DNA of 64,000 nucleotides from Nostocales cyanobacterium HT-58-2. Its GTDB lineage: Bacteria; Cyanobacteriota; Cyanobacteriia; Cyanobacteriales; Nostocaceae. The stretch lies in the NCBI GenBank assembly GCA_002163975.1, contig CP019636.1, positions 7,381,501-7,445,500 of the forward strand. The letters run 5' to 3'. The notes below the pieces were generated by a model, which worked only from the letters and a program-made list of their open reading frames with translations, was not told where the DNA came from and did no database searches. This document shows, piece by piece, positions 56,184 through 64,000 of the stretch. A program made the translations under genes and the position numbers. Every line of letters begins with the position of its first letter. Within the stretch, counting starts at the first letter, position 1.

Positions 56184-58544
56184 TTATCTTTTGCCTCGTC
56201 GCCTTTCGATCTGCAAATCATCTTCTTGTTCTTCAATAATCAGGTCGATACCTCTGACATCTCTAAAGATGATTTCCACACGGCGATCGCGAGCGTAATC
56301 AACAATATCCGTACTACCCGGAACCTTCCTCCGGCTTTCACCAAAGGAGCGGATGGTCATCCGTTCTGGTGTAATCCCCTTGCGTAGTAAATAATTTCTG
56401 ACAGACAATGCTCGTCGTCTGGCTAATGCTTGGTTGTATGCGTCGCTTGCACGAGGATCTGCATGACCTTGTAATTCGATCACAATATAAGGATATTGCT
56501 GTAAAACTTCCGCCACTTTATCAAGAACTGCCGCGCTCTGTTGACTAATGAAGGACTTGTCTAAAGCAAAGTGAACGTTGCGCGGTACCCGTAGTCGGAT
56601 GGGTTCGGTTGGGACCTCTGGTGGTGGCGGTGGGGGTGCTGGTGGTTCAGGAGGTACAGGGCGTGAAGTACACTGCGGAGGCAAGATTGGCGGTTTGCCT
56701 GCTGGGGCTGGGTTGGGTGGAGTGCCTGTTGTCCCAATAAATGCGGCGACGGCGGGTTCAGATGTGCCATATCTGGGGTCAGTGGCGATCGCACTGACGA
56801 TATCCCCAACCTGCACATTTTCTACAGCCACGCTAAAATTACCCTTCTCATCCACCTTTGCTGTGGTGAGTGGAGTTGCTAGCGCCCCGTAACCTGGTTG
56901 ATAAAGTGCCTGCTTACCTGTTTGATAATCACCAAGGCGATAAATTGTCACCTCAGAACCTGGGTCAGCTTTTCCCTGTAAGGTCACGCTGTTACCAGCA
57001 GGAACAAACGTTCTTGTGGCAAATTCCGGAGCGTTAATAGCAGCGTTACCCGTGTCTTGGCGGCGATTCGGGGAATTTCGCTTCGGATTGGGACCATCAC
57101 CCCGTTGAAAGTCGTTGACATCTTCTGGATCTCGTTCGGTGTTGAGGTCAATACTCAATCCTTCCAGTGCTGCAAACCTGTTGTTTTGGATGATATTGCT
57201 CTTTGTATTTGGAAAAGCCGACACGACAACCCCAGGTCCAGTTTGATTGTCAATTTGGTTCCCTATAACCTGATGGTTACTGCCCATCAGGTAAACTGCT
57301 GCCCGTCGCAAACGTCTGCCATTGTAGGTGATGCGGTTACTCTGGATTTGTATATCTCCTTCTGGTTTAAAAAGATACACACCAGCGCCATCATTAGCAC
57401 AAATCAAGTTACCTGTAATTTGGGATTTGTTCACCACACCTTCAATTCGCAAGGCATCTGGCATTCCAGCTAGCCCATTTCCAACAATAATGTTTTCGTT
57501 AACTACCGTATTTTCTCCACGAACAGAAGTAATAATAGCGCTACCTTCATGGTAGTAAATACGGTTTCTACGAATTGTTGCCCCTTGGGAATTAAAAACG
57601 TAAATCCCGAAAGCTGATGTGTTCTCGGGCACTTTTTCCTCAACAGTCAGCCCCAACCAATTGTTTTCAATCACAACATTTTTCGGGGGAACATCCTTGT
57701 CATAAAAAGGAAAGTCATCATTGGGAGGTTGCTGTTTCTTGGTATTCGGAGGCGGAAAACGATGGGAAATCACAATATCCCCAGGCGGTGTCGTCAGTGT
57801 CACTGGCTTCGGAACACCATCATAAATCAACAGGTTTCCGAGTTGCTGCTTGATAGGACTCGCATTGAACCCATAAAGATTTAAGCCGCGAATGGTCACG
57901 CCATCTGCGACGACAGTCAAACCGCGAAAGATTTCTGTATTTGGTGCAGGAGCGATCGCCACCACCGGAATCGGAATAGCAATTTCAGCAGTTGCGGAAG
58001 TTGAAGCATCGTATCCAGGCTGAGTTGTACCATCTACGACTAATCCTGGAGATGCCAAATCTGGCAATATTTTCTGTAACTGAATCGTCGTCGCACCTGC
58101 AGGGAGATTAAACTCAATGCGAGCACCTCCAGTCGTTGGTTGAACTTGCGCTTTTTCTGCACTGCTCAATTTCTCAACCGGGAGTTCACCATTGACAATC
58201 GCGATCGCTTCTCGCAAAGTCAGTTGCTCATCGGCTTTGACATCACCATCTTGATTACTGTTCACCACCACTCGCAAAGATGAGGGAGATTGGGAGATGA
58301 GATAGGGAGAACTTCCCCGCGTCCCCGCGTCTTCACGTCCCCGCGTCTGTTTTATCTCCACCTGACTCTTCACTGCTGAAGGCGACTGAATGGGCGTTTG
58401 ACTAAGAGCGAGACCTGAAGGTAGAAGGTAAAAACTCACAGGGAGTAAGTAAAAAACTCTCCCCTTAATTTTTCCTTTGCTCTTCCTAACTTTGCTTAAA
58501 GCACCCTTGAAATTGGGTAGCCAGTGAACTTTCAACTTGGACAT
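56184..58544 (-). CDS. Beta-helix protein with C-terminal OmpA peptidoglycan-binding domain
   Basis: A 786-residue exported protein. The signal region reads RVFYLLPVSFYLLPSGLALS. A CSLREA-like opening (NSNQDGDVKADEQLTLREAI) leads into a right-handed parallel beta-helix at about 200-480 (GVTIRGLNLYGFN, VVNENIIVGNGLAG, IQSNRITYNGRRLRRAAVYL). A Big/FN3-like part follows (ATRTFVPAGNSVTLQGKADP), then a Pro-rich linker PPEPPAPPPPPPEVPTEP. The OmpA domain spans about 655-770: FALDKSFISQQSAAVLDKVA, ELQGHADPRASDAYNQALAR, DYARDRRVEIIFRDV. It therefore tethers to the cell wall. The ATG at 58544 directly follows the barrel gene, with GGAGAGGAG ahead. Confidence 0.88.
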   Translation of the reverse strand: MSKLKVHWLPNFKGALSKVRKSKGKIKGRVFYLLPVSFYLLPSGLALSQTPIQSPSAVKSQVEIKQTRGREDAGTRGSSPYLISQSPSSLRVVVNSNQDGDVKADEQLTLREAIAIVNGELPVEKLSSAEKAQVQPTTGGARIEFNLPAGATTIQLQKILPDLASPGLVVDGTTQPGYDASTSATAEIAIPIPVVAIAPAPNTEIFRGLTVVADGVTIRGLNLYGFNASPIKQQLGNLLIYDGVPKPVTLTTPPGDIVISHRFPPPNTKKQQPPNDDFPFYDKDVPPKNVVIENNWLGLTVEEKVPENTSAFGIYVFNSQGATIRRNRIYYHEGSAIITSVRGENTVVNENIIVGNGLAGMPDALRIEGVVNKSQITGNLICANDGAGVYLFKPEGDIQIQSNRITYNGRRLRRAAVYLMGSNHQVIGNQIDNQTGPGVVVSAFPNTKSNIIQNNRFAALEGLSIDLNTERDPEDVNDFQRGDGPNPKRNSPNRRQDTGNAAINAPEFATRTFVPAGNSVTLQGKADPGSEVTIYRLGDYQTGKQALYQPGYGALATPLTTAKVDEKGNFSVAVENVQVGDIVSAIATDPRYGTSEPAVAAFIGTTGTPPNPAPAGKPPILPPQCTSRPVPPEPPAPPPPPPEVPTEPIRLRVPRNVHFALDKSFISQQSAAVLDKVAEVLQQYPYIVIELQGHADPRASDAYNQALARRRALSVRNYLLRKGITPERMTIRSFGESRRKVPGSTDIVDYARDRRVEIIFRDVRGIDLIIEEQEDDLQIERRRGKR

Positions 58545-58547
58545 CAC

Positions 58548-61500
58548 TCACTCCTCTCCACCTCGGAAACTGCCAAAAGCCTGTTGTTTTCTGAGGCTGT
58601 CAATTATCTGTAGAATTCTGGACTGTTGTAACTTGGCTTGTGGAACTTGTGTCTGCTTGAGTCGCTCAATAAGTTTGCTTTGAGGTGTCTGTGATTGAGT
58701 TGCAGATACCATTTGTGGTGTCTTCAGACGCTCAATAAGTTTGCTTTGAGGTCTTTTTAATTGGGTTTCAGGTTGCACCTGAGATATTGGTGCTGCTTCA
58801 GATTCTTGTTGCTGCTTAGGGACAGGTTTTTGCAATCCAAAACCACCCAAAAGTTCATTTAACTTGAGGCTGATATTTAGGTAAACACCACCTTCAGAGC
58901 GATAGCCAGTAAAGTCGCGGTCATCCACACTACCAAAGCTATAGCCCAAACCAATACGTAAATCTGGTGTTAAATAATACCCTGTTTCTACAGCCACCCC
59001 AAATTCGTTGTAGTCAGTACCGCTATTGGAGTTTTGCCCAATCCAACGTCCTTCAACTGCTAGGTCGGTGCGATAACCCAGTCTGTAAGCTGCCCGTAAC
59101 TGTGCTAAGTTCGCAGTTCCGTCGTATCTATCTCCATCCAAGAATGTGACACCATTACGCAGAGCATATTTACCATAGAACTCCCACCGCCAGTTAGGAG
59201 CGTAAATACCTTCTGCGGAGAAAATGTGACCTGTTGCAGTAGAGCCTGTGAGCTGAGTTTCTGGAATAGAGTCATAATTTTGACGCCATTCGTATTTCAG
59301 CAAACCATTGAACTTATCATTATTGGGATCGCGGTAGGCTAAACCGATTTTCAAGTTTGCTGTGTCTCCGAGTTCTTGGAACCTAACTCCTGTGACGTTG
59401 ATCCCGGCAGAAGTCGGAAGAAAGACGTTTGCCTCACCCGCTTGTTGAAAGCGGACTAGTGCGGTTAAAGCGGGGGTGAGTTTACCAGCAGCAGCTGCTG
59501 AAAGGACGAGGTTATTCCCTTCATCTCCATCTCGATATTCAAAGCGGGTACTTGCTTGAAAATTGGGATTATCAGTGTATTCCAAGCCCAAGCTATAAAC
59601 CGAACCAGCAAATAGTCCTAGCGTGGAAGCTGATTGACCGATCGCATAATATTGCTCGTACTGAGGACCTGCGGCGGTGGCGTTGAAAATGTTCTTGAAG
59701 ATGTATTCGTAACCGACGTTGGCGCGTAACCCAGGGGCGATCGCCCATTTATGACTCAGCCCGACTGCACCTTGACCTTGTAAGCCGTTGTATGCATTGA
59801 GCACAGAGTAACGACCTGTCAGAGTGGTATCTTCAGAAAACTTATGGTCAACAATCGTATCTAAGGTGGTAATGGAGTTGCCGCGAATTAAGCTGGTGTC
59901 ATCAAAAAATTGATGAGCTAGCCGTAATGTCACTCCTGGAAAGGCTTTCCAGTCTAGCCCCAAAGTCGTACGGTTGGGATACAGTGGGTCGCTATCACCC
60001 AAATTCTGTTCATTGAGAGCCTGGAAGGTCAAAGTTTGAGTTAATGGCAGCTTCAGACGTGAGACCAACTGATCAGCATCTCCATCAAAAGTATCGTTAA
60101 CGCGGTCTTCACGAGAACGGTTGACATACTCCAAACTCAAATCAGCAACACCCAGCTTTTGCAAAATTCCCGCGCGGAAGGTTCTGAGTTCGTTATTCAC
60201 ACTCTCGCCAGGACGCGCTTGTGGTTGAGGATTGAATAAGTCAAAAAAGTCTACAATCCGACTGGGAGCAGTTCCATAGTTTTCTTCATAGTCGTAAGCT
60301 GCTGTCAAACTTGTGGTGTCAGTGACCTTAGCAAGCAGCGATGCTCCGTAGCGCGTTTGTCCAGGGACAAAACTAAAGGTGGCGTTGTTGGCAAAGTTTG
60401 GCTCAACTGCCCGGTAGTAGGCTGATGCTTGGAAACCACCAAAGTTACCAAGAGCCTCTAGGCGGTAGGCATTTCCATCAACTTCCTGACCCGTCAAAAG
60501 GTCACTATTAGAACGAGCAAACTCCCCAACAATCCTTCCCGTATTGCCAAAAGAGAGTAGAAAATCTGCTCCATAAAGTTGAAAATCTTGGGCGCCTTGG
60601 TCTTCTAGCAGGTAACTTGCGCCCAGAAACGATTTGGTTTCCAGTTCTTGGGAGAAGTTGTACTGCAATCTTCCCGCATAGAGATTGGAATCTTCACCAC
60701 CTTCGTTTTGGTAGGTGACAACAATTCGCCTGACTAAAGTGGTGCCAAATGGGTTGAGTTCCGTTGCCAGAATAGAACGGCGAAATAGAAGAGTCCCGCG
60801 ATCGTAGTCAATTTCGTAATCAGGACCGCGAAACAGTTGTTTACGTTCAATCACTGTGCCAGGGCGATTGATTTCTTCTGCTTCCATATAAACGGTTTCA
60901 CTACCCGGAACCAGAAGACGTTTTGATAAGAAATAGTTACCACTCGTACCATTAGGGACAAAGGTATCTCGTTGGAAGCCCTCGATATTGTTGGCAAACA
61001 TCCCAGTTATCTGGAAGTTGCCCAAGTTGTAGTTGGCTTTAAAGCCGTGTAGCTGGCGAGAAGTCGCGGTATACAGCTGGGAGGATCTGGCGAATTCTGC
61101 AGTGCTATAGTCCCCCCACATAAAGTAGTCTGGTTCTGCCCCCACGATGGAAGGTGTACGCTCAAATCGAGCGTAAAAGCTGTCTGTAGAGGGGGTCGTG
61201 GGAGTAAAGGTGGAACTATCGCCATAGACAGGATAGGGTTGTTCACAGAATTGAATGCCACCAAATAAGCGATTTCTGCCTTCACAGTCTTGGTTAATTG
61301 GGCGATAGCTGTTAAAGGCTCCTGTAAACAACCAATCTCCTACTTTACCCGTGGCAAAGACGGCAGCTTTGAAATCAAACGTTGTACCATCATCTATTTT
61401 CTCTGGATTGAGAAAATCCCGAAAACTACCCCAATAATCGGTGCCACCTGGACCAATGCGCAAATTCACGACCCCTGTAACCAGTGAAGGACGCAGATAA

Positions 61501-62339
61501 GTCGTAAATTCAACTTGGGTGTAAGCCTCAATTGGGGTGTCTTTGAACTTGCTGAAGGCAGAGGTCTCGGTTTGTTGCGGGAATGGTGAATCTCCCACTA
61601 TACCTGGTTGTCTTAAGAGCGCTGGAGATTGTCTTGATTGCCTGTCTATTGCCGCCCGAATGCGGACTTGTTGGGGTTTAATATCTGATTGCAATGTGGC
61701 GGTGAACTCACCACCTCGTGCCATTACCTGAAAACCGCCTTGGTCTTTATCTTGGTCTGCTCCGACAAATTTCCCGGCACTTGTGGTCAACGTCACCATC
61801 ACGTCCTCACGGATGATTTGACCTTTGTCATCGGTAATTTGTCCAGACAGTTGAATAGTAGAGCGTCCGTCTGCTTGGACTCGCGGGTCAGCGATAGGTG
61901 CGATTTCAATCTTGACTTTGTTCTGAGTAACCGTCTGTGGAGGTGTAGTTGGCGTTGTATTGCCTATTGGAGGAGCAGGGGATGAAGAAGATGAGGGAGT
62001 TTGAACAATGAATTTGTCTGTAGCTACTTCCTCTATTCCTCCCACTCCCGCGACTTCCCCTACTCTAGAGGCTTCTGGTAGTTGAGAGGATGTTAGTTGA
62101 GATGATGTCGCTGTCTGCCACTGAGCGTCTTTTGGCGCACTCGCGAAGGCAGCATTAGAATATATTGCCTCTGCACCCATAAAGGAGGGTAAAGCAACTG
62201 CTACAAATGCAGGCAAAATGCCTGTACTGCCCTTAGTGACTAGGGAAAGGCACAATAAAGAGGATTCGAGCTTTTGGCGGTTATATGGACTAACGCCAAA
62301 TTTTTTGGTCAATCGTTTCACTAGCTTTCTTGTTTTCAT
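58548..62339 (-). CDS. Large outer-membrane beta-barrel with N-terminal Big-1-like domain
   Basis: A 1263-residue protein. An N-terminal signal-like region ends near residue 65; low-complexity linker 75-140; an invasin/Big-1-like beta domain about 142-232 (VQADGRSTIQLSGQITDDKG, VMVTLTTSAGKFVG); then a barrel from about 280 to 1180 made of many alternating aromatic strands (TDSFYARFERTPSIVGAEPD, TTSLTAAYDYEENYG, YKLGYRTDLAVEG-like). The last strand GGVYLNISLKLNELLGGF is followed by an 85-residue tail containing PQSKLIERLK twice. No TonB box or plug is seen. It overlaps the upstream gene by ATGA and abuts the next. Confidence 0.85.
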   Translation of the reverse strand: MKTRKLVKRLTKKFGVSPYNRQKLESSLLCLSLVTKGSTGILPAFVAVALPSFMGAEAIYSNAAFASAPKDAQWQTATSSQLTSSQLPEASRVGEVAGVGGIEEVATDKFIVQTPSSSSSPAPPIGNTTPTTPPQTVTQNKVKIEIAPIADPRVQADGRSTIQLSGQITDDKGQIIREDVMVTLTTSAGKFVGADQDKDQGGFQVMARGGEFTATLQSDIKPQQVRIRAAIDRQSRQSPALLRQPGIVGDSPFPQQTETSAFSKFKDTPIEAYTQVEFTTYLRPSLVTGVVNLRIGPGGTDYWGSFRDFLNPEKIDDGTTFDFKAAVFATGKVGDWLFTGAFNSYRPINQDCEGRNRLFGGIQFCEQPYPVYGDSSTFTPTTPSTDSFYARFERTPSIVGAEPDYFMWGDYSTAEFARSSQLYTATSRQLHGFKANYNLGNFQITGMFANNIEGFQRDTFVPNGTSGNYFLSKRLLVPGSETVYMEAEEINRPGTVIERKQLFRGPDYEIDYDRGTLLFRRSILATELNPFGTTLVRRIVVTYQNEGGEDSNLYAGRLQYNFSQELETKSFLGASYLLEDQGAQDFQLYGADFLLSFGNTGRIVGEFARSNSDLLTGQEVDGNAYRLEALGNFGGFQASAYYRAVEPNFANNATFSFVPGQTRYGASLLAKVTDTTSLTAAYDYEENYGTAPSRIVDFFDLFNPQPQARPGESVNNELRTFRAGILQKLGVADLSLEYVNRSREDRVNDTFDGDADQLVSRLKLPLTQTLTFQALNEQNLGDSDPLYPNRTTLGLDWKAFPGVTLRLAHQFFDDTSLIRGNSITTLDTIVDHKFSEDTTLTGRYSVLNAYNGLQGQGAVGLSHKWAIAPGLRANVGYEYIFKNIFNATAAGPQYEQYYAIGQSASTLGLFAGSVYSLGLEYTDNPNFQASTRFEYRDGDEGNNLVLSAAAAGKLTPALTALVRFQQAGEANVFLPTSAGINVTGVRFQELGDTANLKIGLAYRDPNNDKFNGLLKYEWRQNYDSIPETQLTGSTATGHIFSAEGIYAPNWRWEFYGKYALRNGVTFLDGDRYDGTANLAQLRAAYRLGYRTDLAVEGRWIGQNSNSGTDYNEFGVAVETGYYLTPDLRIGLGYSFGSVDDRDFTGYRSEGGVYLNISLKLNELLGGFGLQKPVPKQQQESEAAPISQVQPETQLKRPQSKLIERLKTPQMVSATQSQTPQSKLIERLKQTQVPQAKLQQSRILQIIDSLRKQQAFGSFRGGEE

Positions 62340-63268
62340 CGCTTACCCTCCGAAAACGCAGGCGTAACGGCAAAATTTACCCGTGCCATACTGCCGGGCG
62401 CTAATCTCACCAACCGTGACTGGCTATTTTTTTCAATAAAGTACAAGTTTGGTGCCAGTGCGTAACCTGGTAAGCTAGTCAAGTCCAGTGTTGCTGACCG
62501 ATAGCCAGAGACGACATTCGCCAAGGAAAACAAACCCTTAGCATCAGTAACGATGCGATTGCCATCATCCATGTAAATAACGGCATTTGGTACTCCTGGT
62601 TCGTTCGGCTGCTGTTCTCCGTCAAAGTTTTTATCGACAAAGACTCGACCAATCAAGGTGCCACAATCAGACACAATCCCCGGTCGAATACGCAACTGAT
62701 AGCTAGCTTGGTTACTTGTTAAGTTCCCAGATCTGGCTTGTGCCAGGTTTCTTCCTGTTCCTCGAACCGCATCTGGCGTAACCTCAGCGGCATAGACAAC
62801 ATTCAAAGTCTGGTTAGGTTGGAGTCCTTCTGCGGAGGTGATTGTTACCGTCCGATTTGAAGCGGTGTTAGCACTCAAGGCAACTGGTCTATCCCCTACA
62901 GAACCTTTAAGCGACTTAGAGACAAATCGCAGACCTAGAGGAAGCCTGTCTGTAATCGTTAGATTAGTTGTTGGCGAACTACCTGTGTTTCTAATGGCAA
63001 GGCGATAAACTACCGTGTCGCCTGGTTCGGCGGCAGATCTATCACCTGTTTTGATAATCTGCAAACCAGCTTGACCCGCTCTAAAAGTTGCCGGGTTAGA
63101 GTTTACTCTTTGTGGGAGATTGTCTGAACCCGCATTTGCAGTGTTAGAGATGACGCCTGTTTGAGCAACAGACGGTAAAATTTTACAAGTAAAAGTACCT
63201 AAGAAGGTAAATATTAAAAAGAGGCTCCTATGCCTCAGCCATGAGGATATGGATGTCATTGAAGGCAT
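62336..63268 (-). CDS. DUF11/Sdr-type secreted protein
   Basis: A 310-residue exported protein. Signal peptide in RSLFLIFTFLGTFTCKILPS, cut near VAQTG (about residue 38). A DUF11-type domain at about 60-190: ADPGDTVVYRLAIRN-like core (AEPGDTVVYRLAIRNTGSSP), LTITDRLPLGLRFVSKSLKG, LNVVYAAEVTPDAVRGTG. Then an SdrD/Cna-B-like domain about 203-300: GTLIGRVFVDKNFDGEQQPN and DDGNRIVTDAKGLFSLANVV. It starts the four-gene set and overlaps the barrel gene by 4 bp (ATGA). It probably works in or beyond the periplasm with the barrel. The start codon lacks a strong ribosome-binding site. Confidence 0.85.
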   Translation of the reverse strand: MPSMTSISSWLRHRSLFLIFTFLGTFTCKILPSVAQTGVISNTANAGSDNLPQRVNSNPATFRAGQAGLQIIKTGDRSAAEPGDTVVYRLAIRNTGSSPTTNLTITDRLPLGLRFVSKSLKGSVGDRPVALSANTASNRTVTITSAEGLQPNQTLNVVYAAEVTPDAVRGTGRNLAQARSGNLTSNQASYQLRIRPGIVSDCGTLIGRVFVDKNFDGEQQPNEPGVPNAVIYMDDGNRIVTDAKGLFSLANVVSGYRSATLDLTSLPGYALAPNLYFIEKNSQSRLVRLAPGSMARVNFAVTPAFSEGKR

Positions 63269-64000
63269 TAAGCAACAGCAGAAGTTTATTTAAATATTTG
63301 GGTTTTTAACCAAACAACCTGATTTTTCTTGTCATTTTCAAGTTTTTTTGCTCCCAAAGCATGGTATCAGTAAAAGCCACTAAGGTTATCTGTACTTGTC
63401 TACAATTGCGGTTTCTTCACGATTTTTTTCACAAAATCTTTAACTATTTTTTTTGTGAAGGGAGCATTTTTCAAAAAAATGTCAACGATGACCACAACAA
63501 GTTTTGCTATCACATTGCTCAAAAAAGCTTGCTAATCTCTTGAAATATTTATCTTTTATCTTTTGCTTTTGTAAGACAGGACACTGGCTATTGACCTGCT
63601 CTTGATACCATTGCAGTTTTTCTATCATTATGCTTTGCAAAATGTTGATTTCTTTACGACTAGAGCATAAGTATGCAACATTTACCTATGTCAATACATA
63701 GGCTTCTAGCTTTACAGCACTTAGCAGATGAACACCATTGATAATCCCAGCGGGCTATGTTCACGCAGATATATAATACAGAAGCACCCGTGCAGGAGTT
63801 ACGTTAAAAACACGAAAACAACCTGCACAATTTACTTTTTTCTGCTGTACTATCCAGCTATTAACAATCTACCCAATATATCTTCAAAATACTGAATTAT
63901 AAAAAAATGGGCAGTTAATAGAGTGCCAGTTAGGTAACTGGTAAATCCCAGAGTTGACCTAATTCATGCACAAGACAATTCTCAGTTTTTTCACTGAATA
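63269..64000. other. AT-rich region upstream of the surface-protein cluster
   Basis: Expected promoter region of the cluster. One hairpin, TTCACAAAA (63428-63436) with TTTTGTGAA (63451-63459), lies about 160 bp before the first start. No credible gene or RNA gene was found up to the window edge. Confidence 0.4.

Noticed and set aside
61290-61985. Several plus-strand open frames opposite the barrel gene
   Set aside because: They are antisense shadows of a long, well-supported gene and have no independent features.
63361-63543. 60-codon plus-strand frame upstream of the surface cluster
   Set aside because: AT-rich, Phe/His/Lys-heavy chance translation; contains the hairpin; no start signal.

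Overview
The window comes from a filamentous, probably heterocyst-forming cyanobacterium. The evidence is frequent HIP1 octamers (GCGATCGC), the PanC-CMP kinase fusion, an NdhD subunit beside thrB, a Tic20-like protein, Hanks-type kinases that start with MIGxLL, a long PAS/GAF hybrid histidine kinase, short tandem heptamer repeats, and several small families I know only from cyanobacteria. Species cannot be fixed from this sequence; the GC-rich dispersed repeats resemble those of Scytonema/Brasilonema/Tolypothrix-type genomes.

Layout. 1-5.3 kb: the start of ndhD, thrB, a decayed TnpB-only insertion sequence, and glutaminase. 6-10 kb: an RlpA-like protein, panC-cmk and a conserved cyanobacterial protein. 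10-13.6 kb: an accessory patch with a plant/enterobacterial-type class II ketol-acid reductoisomerase divergent from a LysR regulator, and a Uma2 gene broken by one stop codon. 13.8-23.4 kb: housekeeping and small genes (PHP phosphoesterase, purM, DUF3303, Fe-SOD, a lipoprotein, a kinase with an FHA domain, a Nif11-like peptide, DUF924, SRPBCC). 23.7-29 kb: a hybrid histidine kinase with a cyanobacteriochrome-like GAF domain, and a large unknown protein. 29.4-39.9 kb: acs, cinA, a WecA-like transferase, glyA, Tic20, an FAH-family enzyme and rpsF. 40-50.6 kb: two coupled unknown genes, a STAS protein, DedA, a CHASE3 kinase overlapping its response regulator, cysK, a [2Fe-2S] protein, a repeat-bearing DUF5331-like protein, YgfZ, and a HicB/HicA pair whose toxin gene is broken. 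50.8-52.8 kb: a second Hanks kinase.

52.9-63.3 kb is the most unusual region. One minus-strand cluster encodes a DUF11/Sdr-type secreted protein, a 1263-residue outer-membrane barrel with a Big-1-like N-terminal domain, a CSLREA/beta-helix protein ending in an OmpA peptidoglycan-binding domain, an SdrD-like protein with three near-identical repeats, and a small secreted protein. The first three genes overlap or abut, so they are probably co-translated. I read it as a cell-surface export or adhesion module; its function is not established here.

A second theme is invasion by dispersed repeats. GC-rich palindromic modules lie in most larger gaps, one is inserted in tnpB with a 4-bp flanking repeat, and another lies in frame inside the DUF5331-like gene. 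Three accessory genes (tnpB, Uma2, hicA) each carry a single in-frame stop with the downstream frame preserved, which points to recent inactivation.
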